Shown piece by piece: positions 10,971 to 22,500 of a stretch of 33,210 bases of DNA. The notes under the pieces were generated by a model. That model was not told the DNA's origin, made no database searches, and saw only the letters and a program-made list of their open reading frames with translations. Numbering within the stretch: position 1 is the first letter of the stretch; every line of letters starts with the position of its first letter. Source of the DNA: Apostichopus leukothele (lineage: Eukaryota; Echinodermata; Holothuroidea; Aspidochirotida; Stichopodidae); assembly GCA_010014835.2 (NCBI GenBank), contig JAAAKB020098876.1, positions 1-33,210 on the forward strand. The letters are read 5' to 3'. A program made the position numbers and the translations under genes.

Positions 10971-11219
10971 CTGGGAGTATTGGGTGATCAAGTTAAAGGG
11001 AAAAAAATCGGATCAAATGTTCCTTCAGCAGACAGTAAAGTACTTATTGAGGTAAAAACATATGACTAACCACTATCGGACCTTTTTGCACACAGTACTT
11101 TGGGCGCAATCCTGACGAACTTCACAAAAATAACTGCACTATACCGTTTCAGATTTAGCAGATCAGTTAAATATCAGTCACGGGGAAATACTCTTGAATA
11201 ATGTATTTGCAAATTTCAG

Positions 11220-11395
11220 GTGACAGCAGTCTTCATCCCAGCTATCACAAACAAGCAAGAGAGGTTGCTCAAGAAACCAAAGTGGATACTTATCACTCTA
11301 ATCACTACCCACCACAGGATCATAGGAATTGGAAGGAGGACTGTTGGGGAGAGACGGAGGGGGGGGGGGAACCAGATGAACAAAAGAAACTTTGA
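11220..11395 (+). CDS. Candidate terminal coding exon, unrecognised
   Basis: The acceptor TTTGCAAATTTCAG on the plus strand is followed, after two bases completing a codon, by an open frame beginning DSSLHPSYHKQAREVAQETK. It is hydrophilic with several acidic and basic residues, and ends at TGA after a G11 run that encodes glycines. A second plus frame and one minus frame are open over the same stretch. On the minus strand, CTCTCCCCAACAG near 11330 is an even better acceptor. The coding status and strand are therefore unresolved. Confidence 0.2.
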
Positions 11396-11970
11396 AGTGT
11401 TTTCTAACAAGAATACTTGTAATGAAAATCTATTTTATGCTTGCATGTGATTACTTTATTGAAAGTTATATAAATTGCAAATCATCATTGGTATATATTG
11501 TCAGTTCAAATAAAACGTTCACTGTCCACCCCTACCACTGAACAATTAGGTTCAAGGCCCATTGTTTCCATTCGGGACTAAGGTATCTTTCCAAAATTCA
11601 AGTTTTATGATGTTTATATCAGGGTGACCAGATGACAATTATTTGTTTTTATTAACTTTGGGGATCATTTCATGAGCTATAAATAGATCATAACTATTCT
11701 TTAATGTAAAATACCACAGAGTTCATGTGGTAACAGGAAGGGGATGCGGTAGGTTGGTAGGAAACATTGAGACGATCTGTGCATGGTAAAATGTACTGTA
11801 CAATGCTGAGAGCACACAGTATAATATTTCAATGTGCACACATATATGAACAGTAGTTCAATTAATACATTTCTTTCAAACTCTTCCTTTTTATCTCTTT
11901 TTTTCTCAACAAATGAGAGTTCGACCGACCAAAAATGTTTAATTTCCCATTTCTCTTGCCTCTCATTCAG
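11396..11970. other. Noncoding stretch
   Basis: There is no supported gene. A short minus-strand open run with YLSPEWKQWALNLIVQ-like coding near 11534-11590 has a GTAGGG donor but a poor acceptor, and is not called. Confidence 0.4.
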
Positions 11971-12108
11971 GACTTATTCATTGCTTATATCCAGCAACTA
12001 GTTCAATATGCTTATAAATGGAGTTATTTCAACACAGAAAACTGCAAGTGTAAAAAGACATTTCTGTCAGCTTTATCGACAATTGTTGGCAAAGGAATTC
12101 TACTGCAG
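11971..12108 (+). CDS. Candidate internal exon with two good splice sites
   Basis: On the plus strand the tract TTTCTCTTGCCTCTCATTCAG is followed by exactly 138 open bases (46 codons, phase 0 at both ends), ending CTGCAG then GTAACT. The peptide starts DLFIAYIQQLVQYAYKW and ends TIVGKGILLQ, with a CKCKK in the middle. Both borders are near consensus, which is unusual for chance DNA. I recognise no family and find no certain partner exons. It may be a real exon of an unannotated plus-strand gene, or an exon-like decoy. Confidence 0.3.
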
Positions 12109-13084
12109 GTAACTCAAAGATGCACTAAAGAATATACATGTACAGTATATTTGACCACTATTAATAGAAGGAATTCGTGGTGACCTAGATACAATATAAC
12201 AGGCATGTTAGTCTGTGTAAGATATTCAATGCATTCCAGACTCACAAACCTACATGCCTGCAGTATAGTAAGAAAGCCCTCAAGTGGAACAAGGGGTAGT
12301 TTTTCTCTCGGTGTTGATACCAGGGGTAGGGGGACTACTGGAAACGTTGTTGCTTACAAAGTCTGTACAAAAGGTACAAATTATTTACGATTTCTATATT
12401 TCCTAGATAATGCCTTGCTTTGTCTGTTAGGGGTGGGGTATCAGGAATCCATATGTTCCTGTTTATTTGTTACATTGACAGTTCAGGTTTCGAGGCATGA
12501 GATGCTAGAATTGTTTTCCAAAACATGTCTCAACATATATATTGCTAAATCTGATAATCCTCCATACTGACGTGATGATTAAATCATTGTCACGTCATGC
12601 ATACTGCATTGTTTCCTAAATATTTTTACTTGACAGTACTTCTGAAGGTTCAATTTTGAACAGCAGTTGATCACGTTATCTGTATAAACATACCATTTCC
12701 TGCTAATAACCGATACATGCCTACAACAGGTAGCACTGTACGTGCACTGTGATTCAACTTTGACAGAAGGGAAACAACTCTTGCTTCTTTGCCATGAGGT
12801 GGACAGGATTTTCACACATATGTTGGCACTGTGTCAGACTTTCAGCAAGGTAGAAAATACTATGTAGTTTACATACCAAAGGAAGAACAGTAATCTTAGA
12901 CAAATGTTGCATTCTCATTATGTTAGGAAAATAACTCAAAAGTCTACACATTGTGGAACCTCTCAAACTATTTCAGAGAAAAGTAAAATATTCCACCTTT
13001 CCTTAGACTTTCAAAAGTCTGACATTAAACTGACTTGTAAACAGTATGTCAAGCAACCAATTTTTCTTTCTTGCCTTTTCTTGG
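12109..13084. other. Noncoding stretch
   Basis: The longest open frame (12205-12570 plus, 121 codons) has no domain, an irregular composition and no splice or promoter support, so I regard it as chance. The frames at 12579-12815 and 12754-12966 (minus) are likewise unsupported. Confidence 0.45.
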
Positions 13085-13372
13085 GGGCTGGGGTGTTGTG
13101 GCAGCATGGATAAAGGCGGTGGCATTTGAAGCAATGAGGCTTAGCAATCGGGAGGATCCGGTTTCGATAGTAAGGTAGGTTTTTCATCTGGCAAGAGCAA
13201 TCTATGGTTTTCCCATCTGAAATGACTTTCAGAATTGAAGAGATTCCAAATTTGAGTTAAAATTTTTTAATTGAGAGCCACACAACGTGTATATGGAATC
13301 CATAAGCCCTTGCCGGTTTCTCCCACATTTGTGGTTGCTGATTATTATTATTATTATTTTTTTTTAGCACTT
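13085..13372 (+). repeat. Degenerate tRNA-related SINE (candidate)
   Basis: The head has an A-box-like TGGCAGCATGG near 13100 and, about 60 bp on, GGGAGGATCCGGTTTCGATAG, which looks like a decayed B box (GGTTCGANNCC with one inserted T). A non-tRNA body follows, then a simple (ATT)n/T-rich tail near 13341-13366, as SINEs often have. The tRNA fold is no longer intact. The element is old, and no target-site duplication was identified by eye. Confidence 0.4.
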
Positions 13373-14573
13373 GGTTCATTCTTTTTTTTCATTCGTCTGA
13401 CTGAATGACCAGCATTTTAATGGGTTTCTAGGTTTACTTTACTCACTTATGAAAATGTTACCAATCAAAATCAATGCAAAATAAAAAATACTTTAACCAC
13501 ACTACTCAAAAATCTGATCCACAAAATGATCAATTCAAAATAACACTCTGTCTGTATCCAACTAAATTCATAGCAAAATACTTGATAGTATGTACTACAA
13601 TAACTACATTAGTAATTTATCCCCAACTTTAATGAATCAGCATTAACACTCATGGGAATAAAATTGACACCATAATGGCAATTTATTGAAAAAAAGTTTG
13701 GTTTACAAATATATAAACAAAAACTGAAAATTACTCAACTCTTAAAATACTTAATCTGTTCCAATCAGTGATGTGATGAATCCCTTCTTGGTATGGCTTA
13801 TTATTTGCAGGGTATACAAATGCCAATCTAAATTGCATCAGCCATCTCTCAGTCCAAAACATACTTTGTGCAAACATGTACAGACTTGTACTGTATTGAG
13901 TCTGTACCCAGTTCTACCATGTAGTTACTTGTACTTGTAACAGAAGAATTTTGGAAATCTATCTATACTAGTGCATGATTAAGTGCTTGTACTTAGTGCC
14001 TTTTCCTAATACTCATACTACCTGATGGGAATTCTACTTATACTCGTAGTCATACTGTAACTGTACATTTATGGCCTCTGTGGGTCGGATGAAATCTGTT
14101 CACAATTTAATCAAGTAAAAGATAAATCTCTTAATATTCCTATCCAATAGCCCATAATTCGCTTGACAATTGTAGCAGCTGAGTTGATGATGAATTTAGC
14201 AGGGTGATACTAAGAATAAAGCAACTGATACTGCACTTTATTCCTAGGGCATGGCCTAGGCAAGTTTGATCTCTTAGGACCTAAGCCAAATTTTGGAGCA
14301 ACCTTTAGTTTTGCCTAGACTAGGACTGACATTAGCTTATCAAAGTCTGATATTTGAAACCAAAATACACAGATAATATCACACCAATTTAACCACTCTC
14401 TTGCGTGTGTTTTACATGTAGGTTAATGAAAACCAGTGACATGTGTTTTATGCGGAGGAACCTCCGTTGATTAAACCTACGAGACCGTGTGACTGACTAT
14501 CATATTCATAACACTGATACTAGCATTAGTATTACTCACTAGGATTCCATTGAGCACTCGTACACAACACTGC
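13373..14573. other. Noncoding stretch
   Basis: No gene is seen. Region 13910-14070 is built from TACTTGTACTTGTA-type words. Around 14240-14340 there are several CCTAGG/CCTAGAC words. Neither matches a repeat I can name. Confidence 0.4.
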
Positions 14574-14728
14574 TCAGTCACATATTGTTGTGCTGTACGT
14601 ACGTACGCACGCAGTAGTAATAATATGAAGACCAGCAACACACACTACGGAAAGGAAGAGGTGACATCCCTGGTCAAACAACTGCGCTAACATCTCAGTT
14701 TTAAATGCTATGCCACTTTTCTCCTTAC

Positions 14729-14771
14729 CTGAATAATTGAAACAATCAGTATAACAGAAATAGTTATCCAT
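14729..14771 (-). CDS. Candidate first coding exon (14 codons plus one base)
   Basis: On the minus strand ATG at 14771 opens MDNYFCYTDCFNYS and runs to CAG followed by GTAAGGAG, a strong donor, in phase 1. That phase would fit the two-base lead of the exon at 10846-10970. The start context is mediocre (T at -3, G at +4). CpG-containing DNA with paired forkhead-like words lies 180 bp upstream, which would suit a promoter. No connecting exons could be established between 10970 and 14729, so this is speculative. Confidence 0.22.
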
Positions 14772-14948
14772 GCAGACATCAAATGAAATTCAATATAGAA
14801 CACAAAGACTCAAAGCGAAGATTTTCCTGTAAGCTTGTAACCAATGGTACTAGCGTTCCTCTTGTCACTCACAATGATCGATTAAATTAATGTGCGCAAT
14901 TTTGAAAAGGTCAAAGTTGACTTAGTTCAGCTGATAGTAACTTCCGTG

Positions 14949-14967
14949 GTAAACAAACACTGTTTAC
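14949..14967. promoter_or_regulatory. Inverted pair of forkhead-type motifs
   Basis: GTAAACA (14949-14955) and TGTTTAC (14961-14967) are exact reverse complements separated by five bases. Each is the core of a forkhead (FOX) binding site. They sit beside a CpG-bearing stretch (14971-15006) upstream of the candidate exon at 14729-14771. Binding is inferred only from the motif. Confidence 0.35.
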
Positions 14968-15009
14968 AGGTAACCGCGCGAATGACACTTTCGTGTAGCA
15001 CGCGATATG

Positions 15010-18000
15010 ATGTTACCTGCACGACAAACTTGTAATTCGGGTCAAGTTCAGATCGGTAGAATGTATGAAAACAACAGTACGATGTTCTGTTTGTTTAGTC
15101 TCATCAATATTGTCACATTTTTCCTTCCGTGTTATGTTATTTATTTATTTTGTGTAAACAATATCACAGTCCTTGGCATCAGCTATTATCCTGACAATGT
15201 GCCAATTGAATCCAGCCAATATTTCTTTTTTTTTATTATTATAAAGATCCAGCACTGATAACCTTGGGTATTGAGCTGTCAAAAATTGTAACTGAATTGT
15301 TTGTAGTTGAAACTAGATCTAGGCTTATTTCTTGCAGACAAAAATTGGGGTAAGAACAAATTAACTAATGAACCCATAGCAATGCAACTCAAAATAATAG
15401 AAATATGTCAAGTGGCTTATCTTCCATATGGTAGTAAATGCCTCCAATCTTAATCTGTCACATTGCACTAAAATGTTGTTTTATGAAATATATGAAAGTT
15501 ACCACCCCCCCCCCCACCCTCTCCTCCCCTCCATACCCCAAGAAAATAAGGAAATAGTCATCATGACAGTAAAAAGTCTTGCCCAAGTCCTTCTGTCCAA
15601 ACGTTCAATATTTACAAATTTTCTATAGGAACCTTATTTTGCTAGGATCATGTTAGGAGCAGCATCTCCATGGTAGGAACAGATCCTGAAGAAGTTATCT
15701 GGCTACCATATGGGGCCAGTAAAGGCCATCTTTAAAGAGATTTGATGAACAAATTATACACAAATTACAACAACAATTACTTCAATTATTTCTATTCCAG
15801 TCATTGTTTTTATTTTTCTTCTTGATGTTGCCATCCATATCATAATATTTCTAAATTATTTACAGGTAATATAGTAACAATGAATATCATGATGAGAATC
15901 CACTATCATATATCTACAGGAAAATACAAGGAACCAATTAGATAAACAATGCATGGATGAAATTCATCCACAGGAAATATTTCAATAATACACAACCATT
16001 TGACTACAAATATACTCAGATGGTTGTACAAAGTTTATCAACAGAAAATAATTTTATGAGATGTCATCTTAGTAAAAAACAGATAGATTTCAAGTTTTCA
16101 CTTACACGATTCAGAAAATATGTATTTTGAAAATTCCCCCCACCCCTCCTCCAAAATATTTTTTTTTTTAAAAACTTACACTGATGAGAAATACATTGTT
16201 ATCCAAATCCCCATCCCTTCCCCCAGCCATATTTGATGCTTGGTTATTGTCATGTGTTCCTAAATCACTCATATCTGAAAGTTGTATCTAATAATACCTT
16301 TTGCTAACCATAAAACACTGTGTAACCTTAACTACACTTACAAGAGTCAAGAGAAAGAGTCAATTATAAAGGAGAAGAGAAATTTGTATGCAACATAATA
16401 TCCATGTAGCCTCTTTTCAGGAGGTTGATGGTAATGAGTTCAAAATCATAGTTTCAAGTTTCAAGCATTTTCAGTGCTCTTTGTCTCTCTTCCTCTCAAT
16501 CTCTCTTTTATATTTATTATTATATATAATATATATTCCATCCATTCATTCACATATGAATTTTCTCTGATAACCGTAAATGTAAATGAACACACAGGTT
16601 AATGTTAACATTTTTACATGTTATCATTAGCCAGAAGCAAGGGTACTAAACATACTAAGTATATGTTTGCAATTTATCAAACTAGATAGCACCCCTCCTA
16701 CTTCTTTCTTTTTTATCATTATAAGGTTACTAATTGGTGACTAATGAATTAAATGAAAATCATTTCATTCTCTAGTGATCTTTCACTTGCTTAAAATGTC
16801 TGGAAGTGTATCTCAGTTTAACTGCAATGTCATCTTGAGTAATACTTGGCAGGTGTGTAGAACCTTTTTGCCAAAAGCTGTTTTGAAGAAAAATAATTCT
16901 GAAAAATGATGAAGTTTAAGGGCCCTTAAAACTGTTGTGATCTTGAAGAGAGCACTCACACCATCATGATGACAGAACCAGAAAAAAATAAAACAGGACT
17001 GAAACAAAAGAACATTACTTAACTTAAAATATATGAAGATAGATTATTAAACTATCCATTTTTAACATACATTAAGTTAGAATGAAAAAGCAATTCCTTT
17101 AAGAGTGTTCAATCCTTAATACAACATCTCTGTTCAGTATTCATTAAAGAAAAGGTTCAAATAGAAATATTACAGGATCTGAGAACATCTTCATCAAATT
17201 TTATTTACAAAGGTTATTTGCTTATTAAAAAGTAGGTAAAAGGAAGAGAATAATTTATAGTTTGGTTTATTCATGAAAAGGCAAGATATATCATATTTCC
17301 TTTGGAAAAAGTCTCTTAGTGGAATATGTCATGATGATTAAAATTTTGTTACATGTAGGGCATTACATATGGCCACCTAGAACTATCAAATCAAACCATA
17401 CCAGCACACCTCCTCCCCCCCCCCCTCCTCCAAACAACCCCCTCCCCAGGAAATAGAAAAAGTGGCAATGTCTTTAACCCAGCAAAAATTGAGTGAAGAC
17501 ACACACTAATATTTATTTATAATGAAACACACAATCCAAGAGAAATGACTGTATGACATGACAAAAGTCAACAAACTTGTTAAAACACTTTCTTCCTCTA
17601 CCACATGCTTTACTGCCTAATGGAATATTGCTGACACAGTAGGTGGGCTATTTTCTATACCAGTCCAATTTTATATTTACAACATTAAGAAGAAGCATTT
17701 GAAGCCACATTGATCTCTCAATAGGATACTGTTCACTAGTTGGAATAGTTTTTGCAAAATATACAAGAGATATATTGAAAAATACTGCATTGAAATATCA
17801 GGTTCCTTTACAAATGAAAGATAAAACATCCTCTTAACATCTCCTCCAACCCCCATCCCCCCTCAACAAAGTCAACTTTCTACCCGATCGATTGAATTGC
17901 AGCTCATTAACTGATAAAGAAAGCCATTCTTAAAAATGTGAGAGATTTACAAAGATTTACAAAGAGCAGCAGATTTATTGATGCAAAGCTCCTAAAGCAA

Positions 18001-18428
18001 ATTTAACGCCCTGCTGCTACGTTCTTCCTTTTTTTTCAATTCCTTATGCCAGCAGCCTGCTCCTAGTTAAAGATCACTAGGTCAGAGGTCAGGGATGTTA
18101 CACTGTTCCAAATTTGTCTTAATCTTAGCAAATTTCCAGCAACCTCAAATAGTAAAACATGATACTGATTTCACTGTTACTTTAGACAGTGTGTGATGAA
18201 ATTCACAGAGACAAAGCTACAGGTGAAATGGTTGTGCGCAAGTAAGCCAGCTCTTAGTGTTTCAAAATGTCATCCAACTGTAAAATATTTGGCATGTTCG
18301 ACAGGACCAACAGCTTTTGCTTGAGATAATAACAAATTTTCTGATGAATGTAAAGATTATCCATTCACATGGAATCCTAACATTCCTTTGTTTCTTATTG
18401 ACCGTCAGCTTTTGGCTATTTTGGCCTT
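15010..18428. other. Intergenic DNA downstream of SAXO
   Basis: No gene is supported. C-rich runs lie at 15505-15515 (C11) and 17415-17425 (C11). The frame at 15007-15258 (plus) is hydrophobic but unrecognised and follows no promoter I can define. An acceptor-like CCTCTTTTCAG near 16420 (plus) is followed by open codons (EVDGNEFKIIVSSFKHF) that run into low-complexity TCTCT/TTTATA sequence, and it is not called. Confidence 0.45.
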
Positions 18429-18434
18429 TTTAAT
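18429..18434 (-). terminator. Candidate polyadenylation signal of SAXO
   Basis: The minus strand reads ATTAAA here, about 150 nt after the SAXO stop codon and in an AT-rich stretch. No AATAAA lies closer. ATTAAA is the most common variant signal, but many AT-rich words surround it, so the exact end of the message is uncertain. Confidence 0.3.
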
Positions 18435-18584
18435 AACATATTATTATATATTATTAAAATATCTATCTTTGATATATAATATACATGAAAAATTCTGCAC
18501 ATTGCATAAGAATTTGTCATGTCTATATTTGAAAATATAAATGGCAGTTTTGAATGTATAATTATTTCAATTTTTTGGGTTTTC

Positions 18585-19576
18585 CTATGCAAATGCTAAA
18601 TTGATCTGTTCTGGAGGGGTTACCATAGTCCTTTCCATCATGCCATTACTGTTATTTTTCATCCAGAACTCATGACCGCGAGAATCGACCCTCTGAAATC
18701 TATACCCGTTGTTTGGCAGGCTGATTGCAGGGCACTGCGGGGCTTCCTTTGGTATGTAATCTAACTTATACATGGTACGATCATCAAACGGATCGGAACT
18801 TAGGTTGGGGGAGTTGTCGGGAGCAAAGCTCTGGGGGACCTGCGCATGCTTTGGGACGAATTGGGTCCGATAATCGGTATTACCTTCGAACGGTACGTTA
18901 GATCTTTCGTACAACTTTTGAGTTGGATCTCCTCGCCTCTCTGGTCGGCTATCCCACTGTCTGAAGTCTTGCTTGTAATTTGTGCGATCATCAAACGGTG
19001 CCTCTGCTGACTTAACCCTCCTGACTGGTCCAGATGGCTTCACAGGTTGGACGCGATGTGCTGGAAAAGCGAGTCTGGCGGTCGTGGCGAGGTCCATATT
19101 TCCCTGTGGCTGAACCCAGGCTTGTTGAGCTCGTGGCTGTGGAGGCTGAGATGACCACCGCTGATAGTCCCTCCGAGAAGTGGTTTCGTCGTTGAAAGGT
19201 TGGTCAGAAAGCTTAGGAGCTTGATCTGGTCGAAAGCTTGGGGGAACGGATGTTCTCTTTCCTGTGTAATCTTTCTGAAATGTAGTAAGACCTTGAAATG
19301 GAGCCATGTTCTTTTGGTAGGGCATCTGTTGGTGGACGTATCTTGGTTGGGTAGAATGGGGAATGTAATCTACTCTGTGGCTGGTCATGTCCTCTAACGG
19401 CACCGATGAAAGATGGGTGTTTTCAGCTGGTCTCATGCTCTCTCGCATCGGAACTCGTTTCGGCTGGTAGTCTCGATTGAAAGTTGAGGTGCCATTGAAT
19501 GGAGCAGAAGGTGGTACATATGCATGTTGCACAGGACCAGTGTCTCTCATTGGTAGACTCCACTTCCTGTAATCAT
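18585..19576 (-). CDS. SAXO1/2: SAXO exon 4 (terminal)
   Basis: It is preceded by the acceptor CATTCTTGCTTCAG and opens with two bases (AT) that complete a GAT codon with the last G of exon 3. It encodes residues 138-467, with eight of the Mn-type modules. The open frame continues upstream of the acceptor by chance, so the frame alone would give a false N-terminus beginning MEIFLTFHWYCC. The TAG stop is at 18585-18587. Confidence 0.95.
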
Positions 19577-22500
19577 CTGAAGCAAGAATGACACAACAAT
19601 ACCAATGAAATGTTAAAAATATTTCCATATTTGAATATTCTAAGTCCTTGCAACCAAAATGCCTCTTCTAGCATTCGCTTAAATTTCTAAAATTTCTTTC
19701 GATAGTACACTGTAATGTGCAAGATTATCCATACTGTTACATTCACTACAATGTACCACTTATATTTATATACCACTAGCATTCAAAGTGGAGACATGAC
19801 AATTTTCAAATGTCGCAGGAAATTTTTGAAAGGAAATATTGGAAGAATAAACAAGAAATTGCAGATATTTGAGGGGGAAAAAAGAGAAAAAATGTTGATC
19901 AATTGCTTCGAAAGTCCTTTAGGACTTGCGGAACACTTGTGGCATCTATTGGACTCTAGTTAAGATACAAGTACAGCATGAACTACTTGTATCTGCAGCC
20001 TTACACTCATACTGTTGTACTTGTACTAGAGTCACCAAAATTATGAAGGTGAAAATTGGCGTCACTATGCAAATGATTTTGAATACCAGGATTCTTAAAT
20101 GCACTTCGGAGAGTTTCTACTCATACTGTTGTACTTGTACTACAACTCTTACACACACACACTTTTCCTTAGTTTTGACAGAGAAGATGGTCAATGAGTA
20201 CAGACCTGTTAAGGGTTAGGCATTGAAATATTTTTCTTTTCTGAAAAGGGATCGGTCTGCTACAATTCTTTGCTTTCTATCAAGCACATCAATATAGATA
20301 CCTATTCTTCCCTAATTCTACTCCTGTCAAAGCTCACCTGTATATGTGGGGACACCTTTGAATTCTCCCGCAGGTCTATGTTGGTCATAACCCTTAACTG
20401 CTCTGACAGGTGGCGCCCTCTTCTCTGGATAATCCCTGACATATGATGTCAAAAGGTCCATGTTACCTGGCATCTTCTTGTACTGGTCTGGCTCCCTCAC
20501 TGCTATCTTATTGACCTCATGAGGTATGAAGTCACGTCTGAGGGGGAAAAAAAAACACCAATTAAATAACCAGAATACAGTAAATGCGCTAGCTGTAGTA
20601 GAAACACAGAATAACTTTATTCACTGAAAGATGGTGCATTAAGCTTATGTTACATGGTAGCTAAAGAATCAGCATATATAGCCCGTTTAAAAGTCCCAAA
20701 TACTATCACTTTAAAAATCTACTTCTATAAAATATTCACTCTTTAAGTAGTCAAAATATGGTGCTTTTGTTAAGGAAGTACAGTAAAAGAAAACAATATG
20801 TTGCATAGCCCACAATACAGTAGATCTAAACATACATAAAGTCTTTTACCTTTACTATAAACCTTACAAAAAAACACCCATAAAAGGCCTTTTTTTAACC
20901 AAATGCAAGGATATATTAATCAATTTCCTTTTTCTGGCTATGTCCATTTTATTATTCAATGTAGGATAGTATTGTTTTCTTATGCGCCCCTTTTTATTAT
21001 TCTCGCTTTCTTTCTATTTAATCTGTTATAATGCATCAGCATGTCGGCAGACAGTGTTCGAAACCTCACATGTAGCAACCATTTTGTCCCTGCAATATAT
21101 CATCTGTGTACCAAGTTGTTTCTTTTGCAAAGCATTCTGCTATATGATACTTTAAATCAATTTTTCTTTGAACAGCATTAAATGGTGCATACTTTCCAAA
21201 ACGTTCTGGTTGTTTACCTGTTTGTTGTTTGGTCTGACAGTGGCCCTGTTCCTCTAACGATGTCTTCATTAGGCTTGAAGCTCTTCCTGAGTCCATTGGT
21301 CGGGTGTGCTGGGTACTTAGCAGTATACTCAGTAATAGTACATGGTCCAATTGCTCTCGGTGCCTTCGGTCTATGTGGACATCTGTGGCGACTGTTAAGT
21401 TTAAAGAAAGAAAAATAAATATGTGGGACTTTGCTACGATGATATTCATATAGCAATCTTTACTTGTCTTTTCTGTGTGATAACTGACAGACTTGTCAGA
21501 CTTTCATTAAAAAGACAGTTTGGGCTGTCTTATCCTCCATGTGTTGCATTTTTTAATTTGTTGTTTATTTATTTATTTCATAGTATTACTTTAGCTTCAA
21601 TAGAGGCAATACAATGTTAACTGTTAACTGCATCTATACTATGTTGAAACAAATTTTCAACTGCACAGATATGTAATTTTACTTTCAGCTTTCTGAGTGC
21701 TTTCCTGATTAACACCTCAATACCAACATTTAAGATTTTACAATCAGCCTTATTTTTCATAGAATAGCAGTATAATTGGCACATGTATGTATCATAAAGC
21801 ATGCATGTACATAGCAAAGGCAGGAAGTGCACTCTTCGATTGGAAAAATAATCAATTTACAAGAGTACAACTAAGATAAACATATATTACGGTAATTGAA
21901 CCAATTGTGTTTATTTTGAAAGGGAAGAAATAGGCAATTAAGCTTGGAAATGAAGAACTTTTATTCAAATTTCAGTACTGACTACAGTATTAATTATTCA
22001 ACATTTGTAATTTTATATAACTGAACCAGATAGAATGATGTACAGGTACAGTAATTTAAATAAATTAAAGCCTTCAAAATCAGAAAAACATCATTCAATC
22101 ACCTTTACTTTATGTAAACATGAATATTATTGGGTCACTGTGTCAAAATTATAATTCTTTATATTACTGTCTGCAAGATTTTTTTTCTTTTTCCTAAATT
22201 CAATACTTTCCACAATAATCAGATTAAATAGGGACATTAAAACCATAAACAATGTAAATACAGAATATTTAGAATTTAAAAGTCCAAATCAATTGAACCC
22301 TGCCCCCTCGGCCACCTACCCAGGCAATAAAAGAAGGGACAATTGTCTAGTCACCACAGTATAGAGAGACTTGCAGTTTTCTGAGCACTGTATATGTACA
22401 CGTACTACTGTACACTTCTTGCATTACAAATGATGCTCAAGCCTTTAACATCAAGAAGATCATCGTTATCTCTCCTCACATACACCTAAGATCTCAGAAA

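Noticed and set aside
12205-12570. 121-codon open frame on the plus strand
   Set aside because: No domain, unusual composition, and no promoter or splice support. Frames of this size occur by chance in a window of this length.
21066-21449. 127-codon minus-strand frame over SAXO exon 2
   Set aside because: It is in the wrong phase for the SAXO protein; the conserved peptide is in the neighbouring frame.
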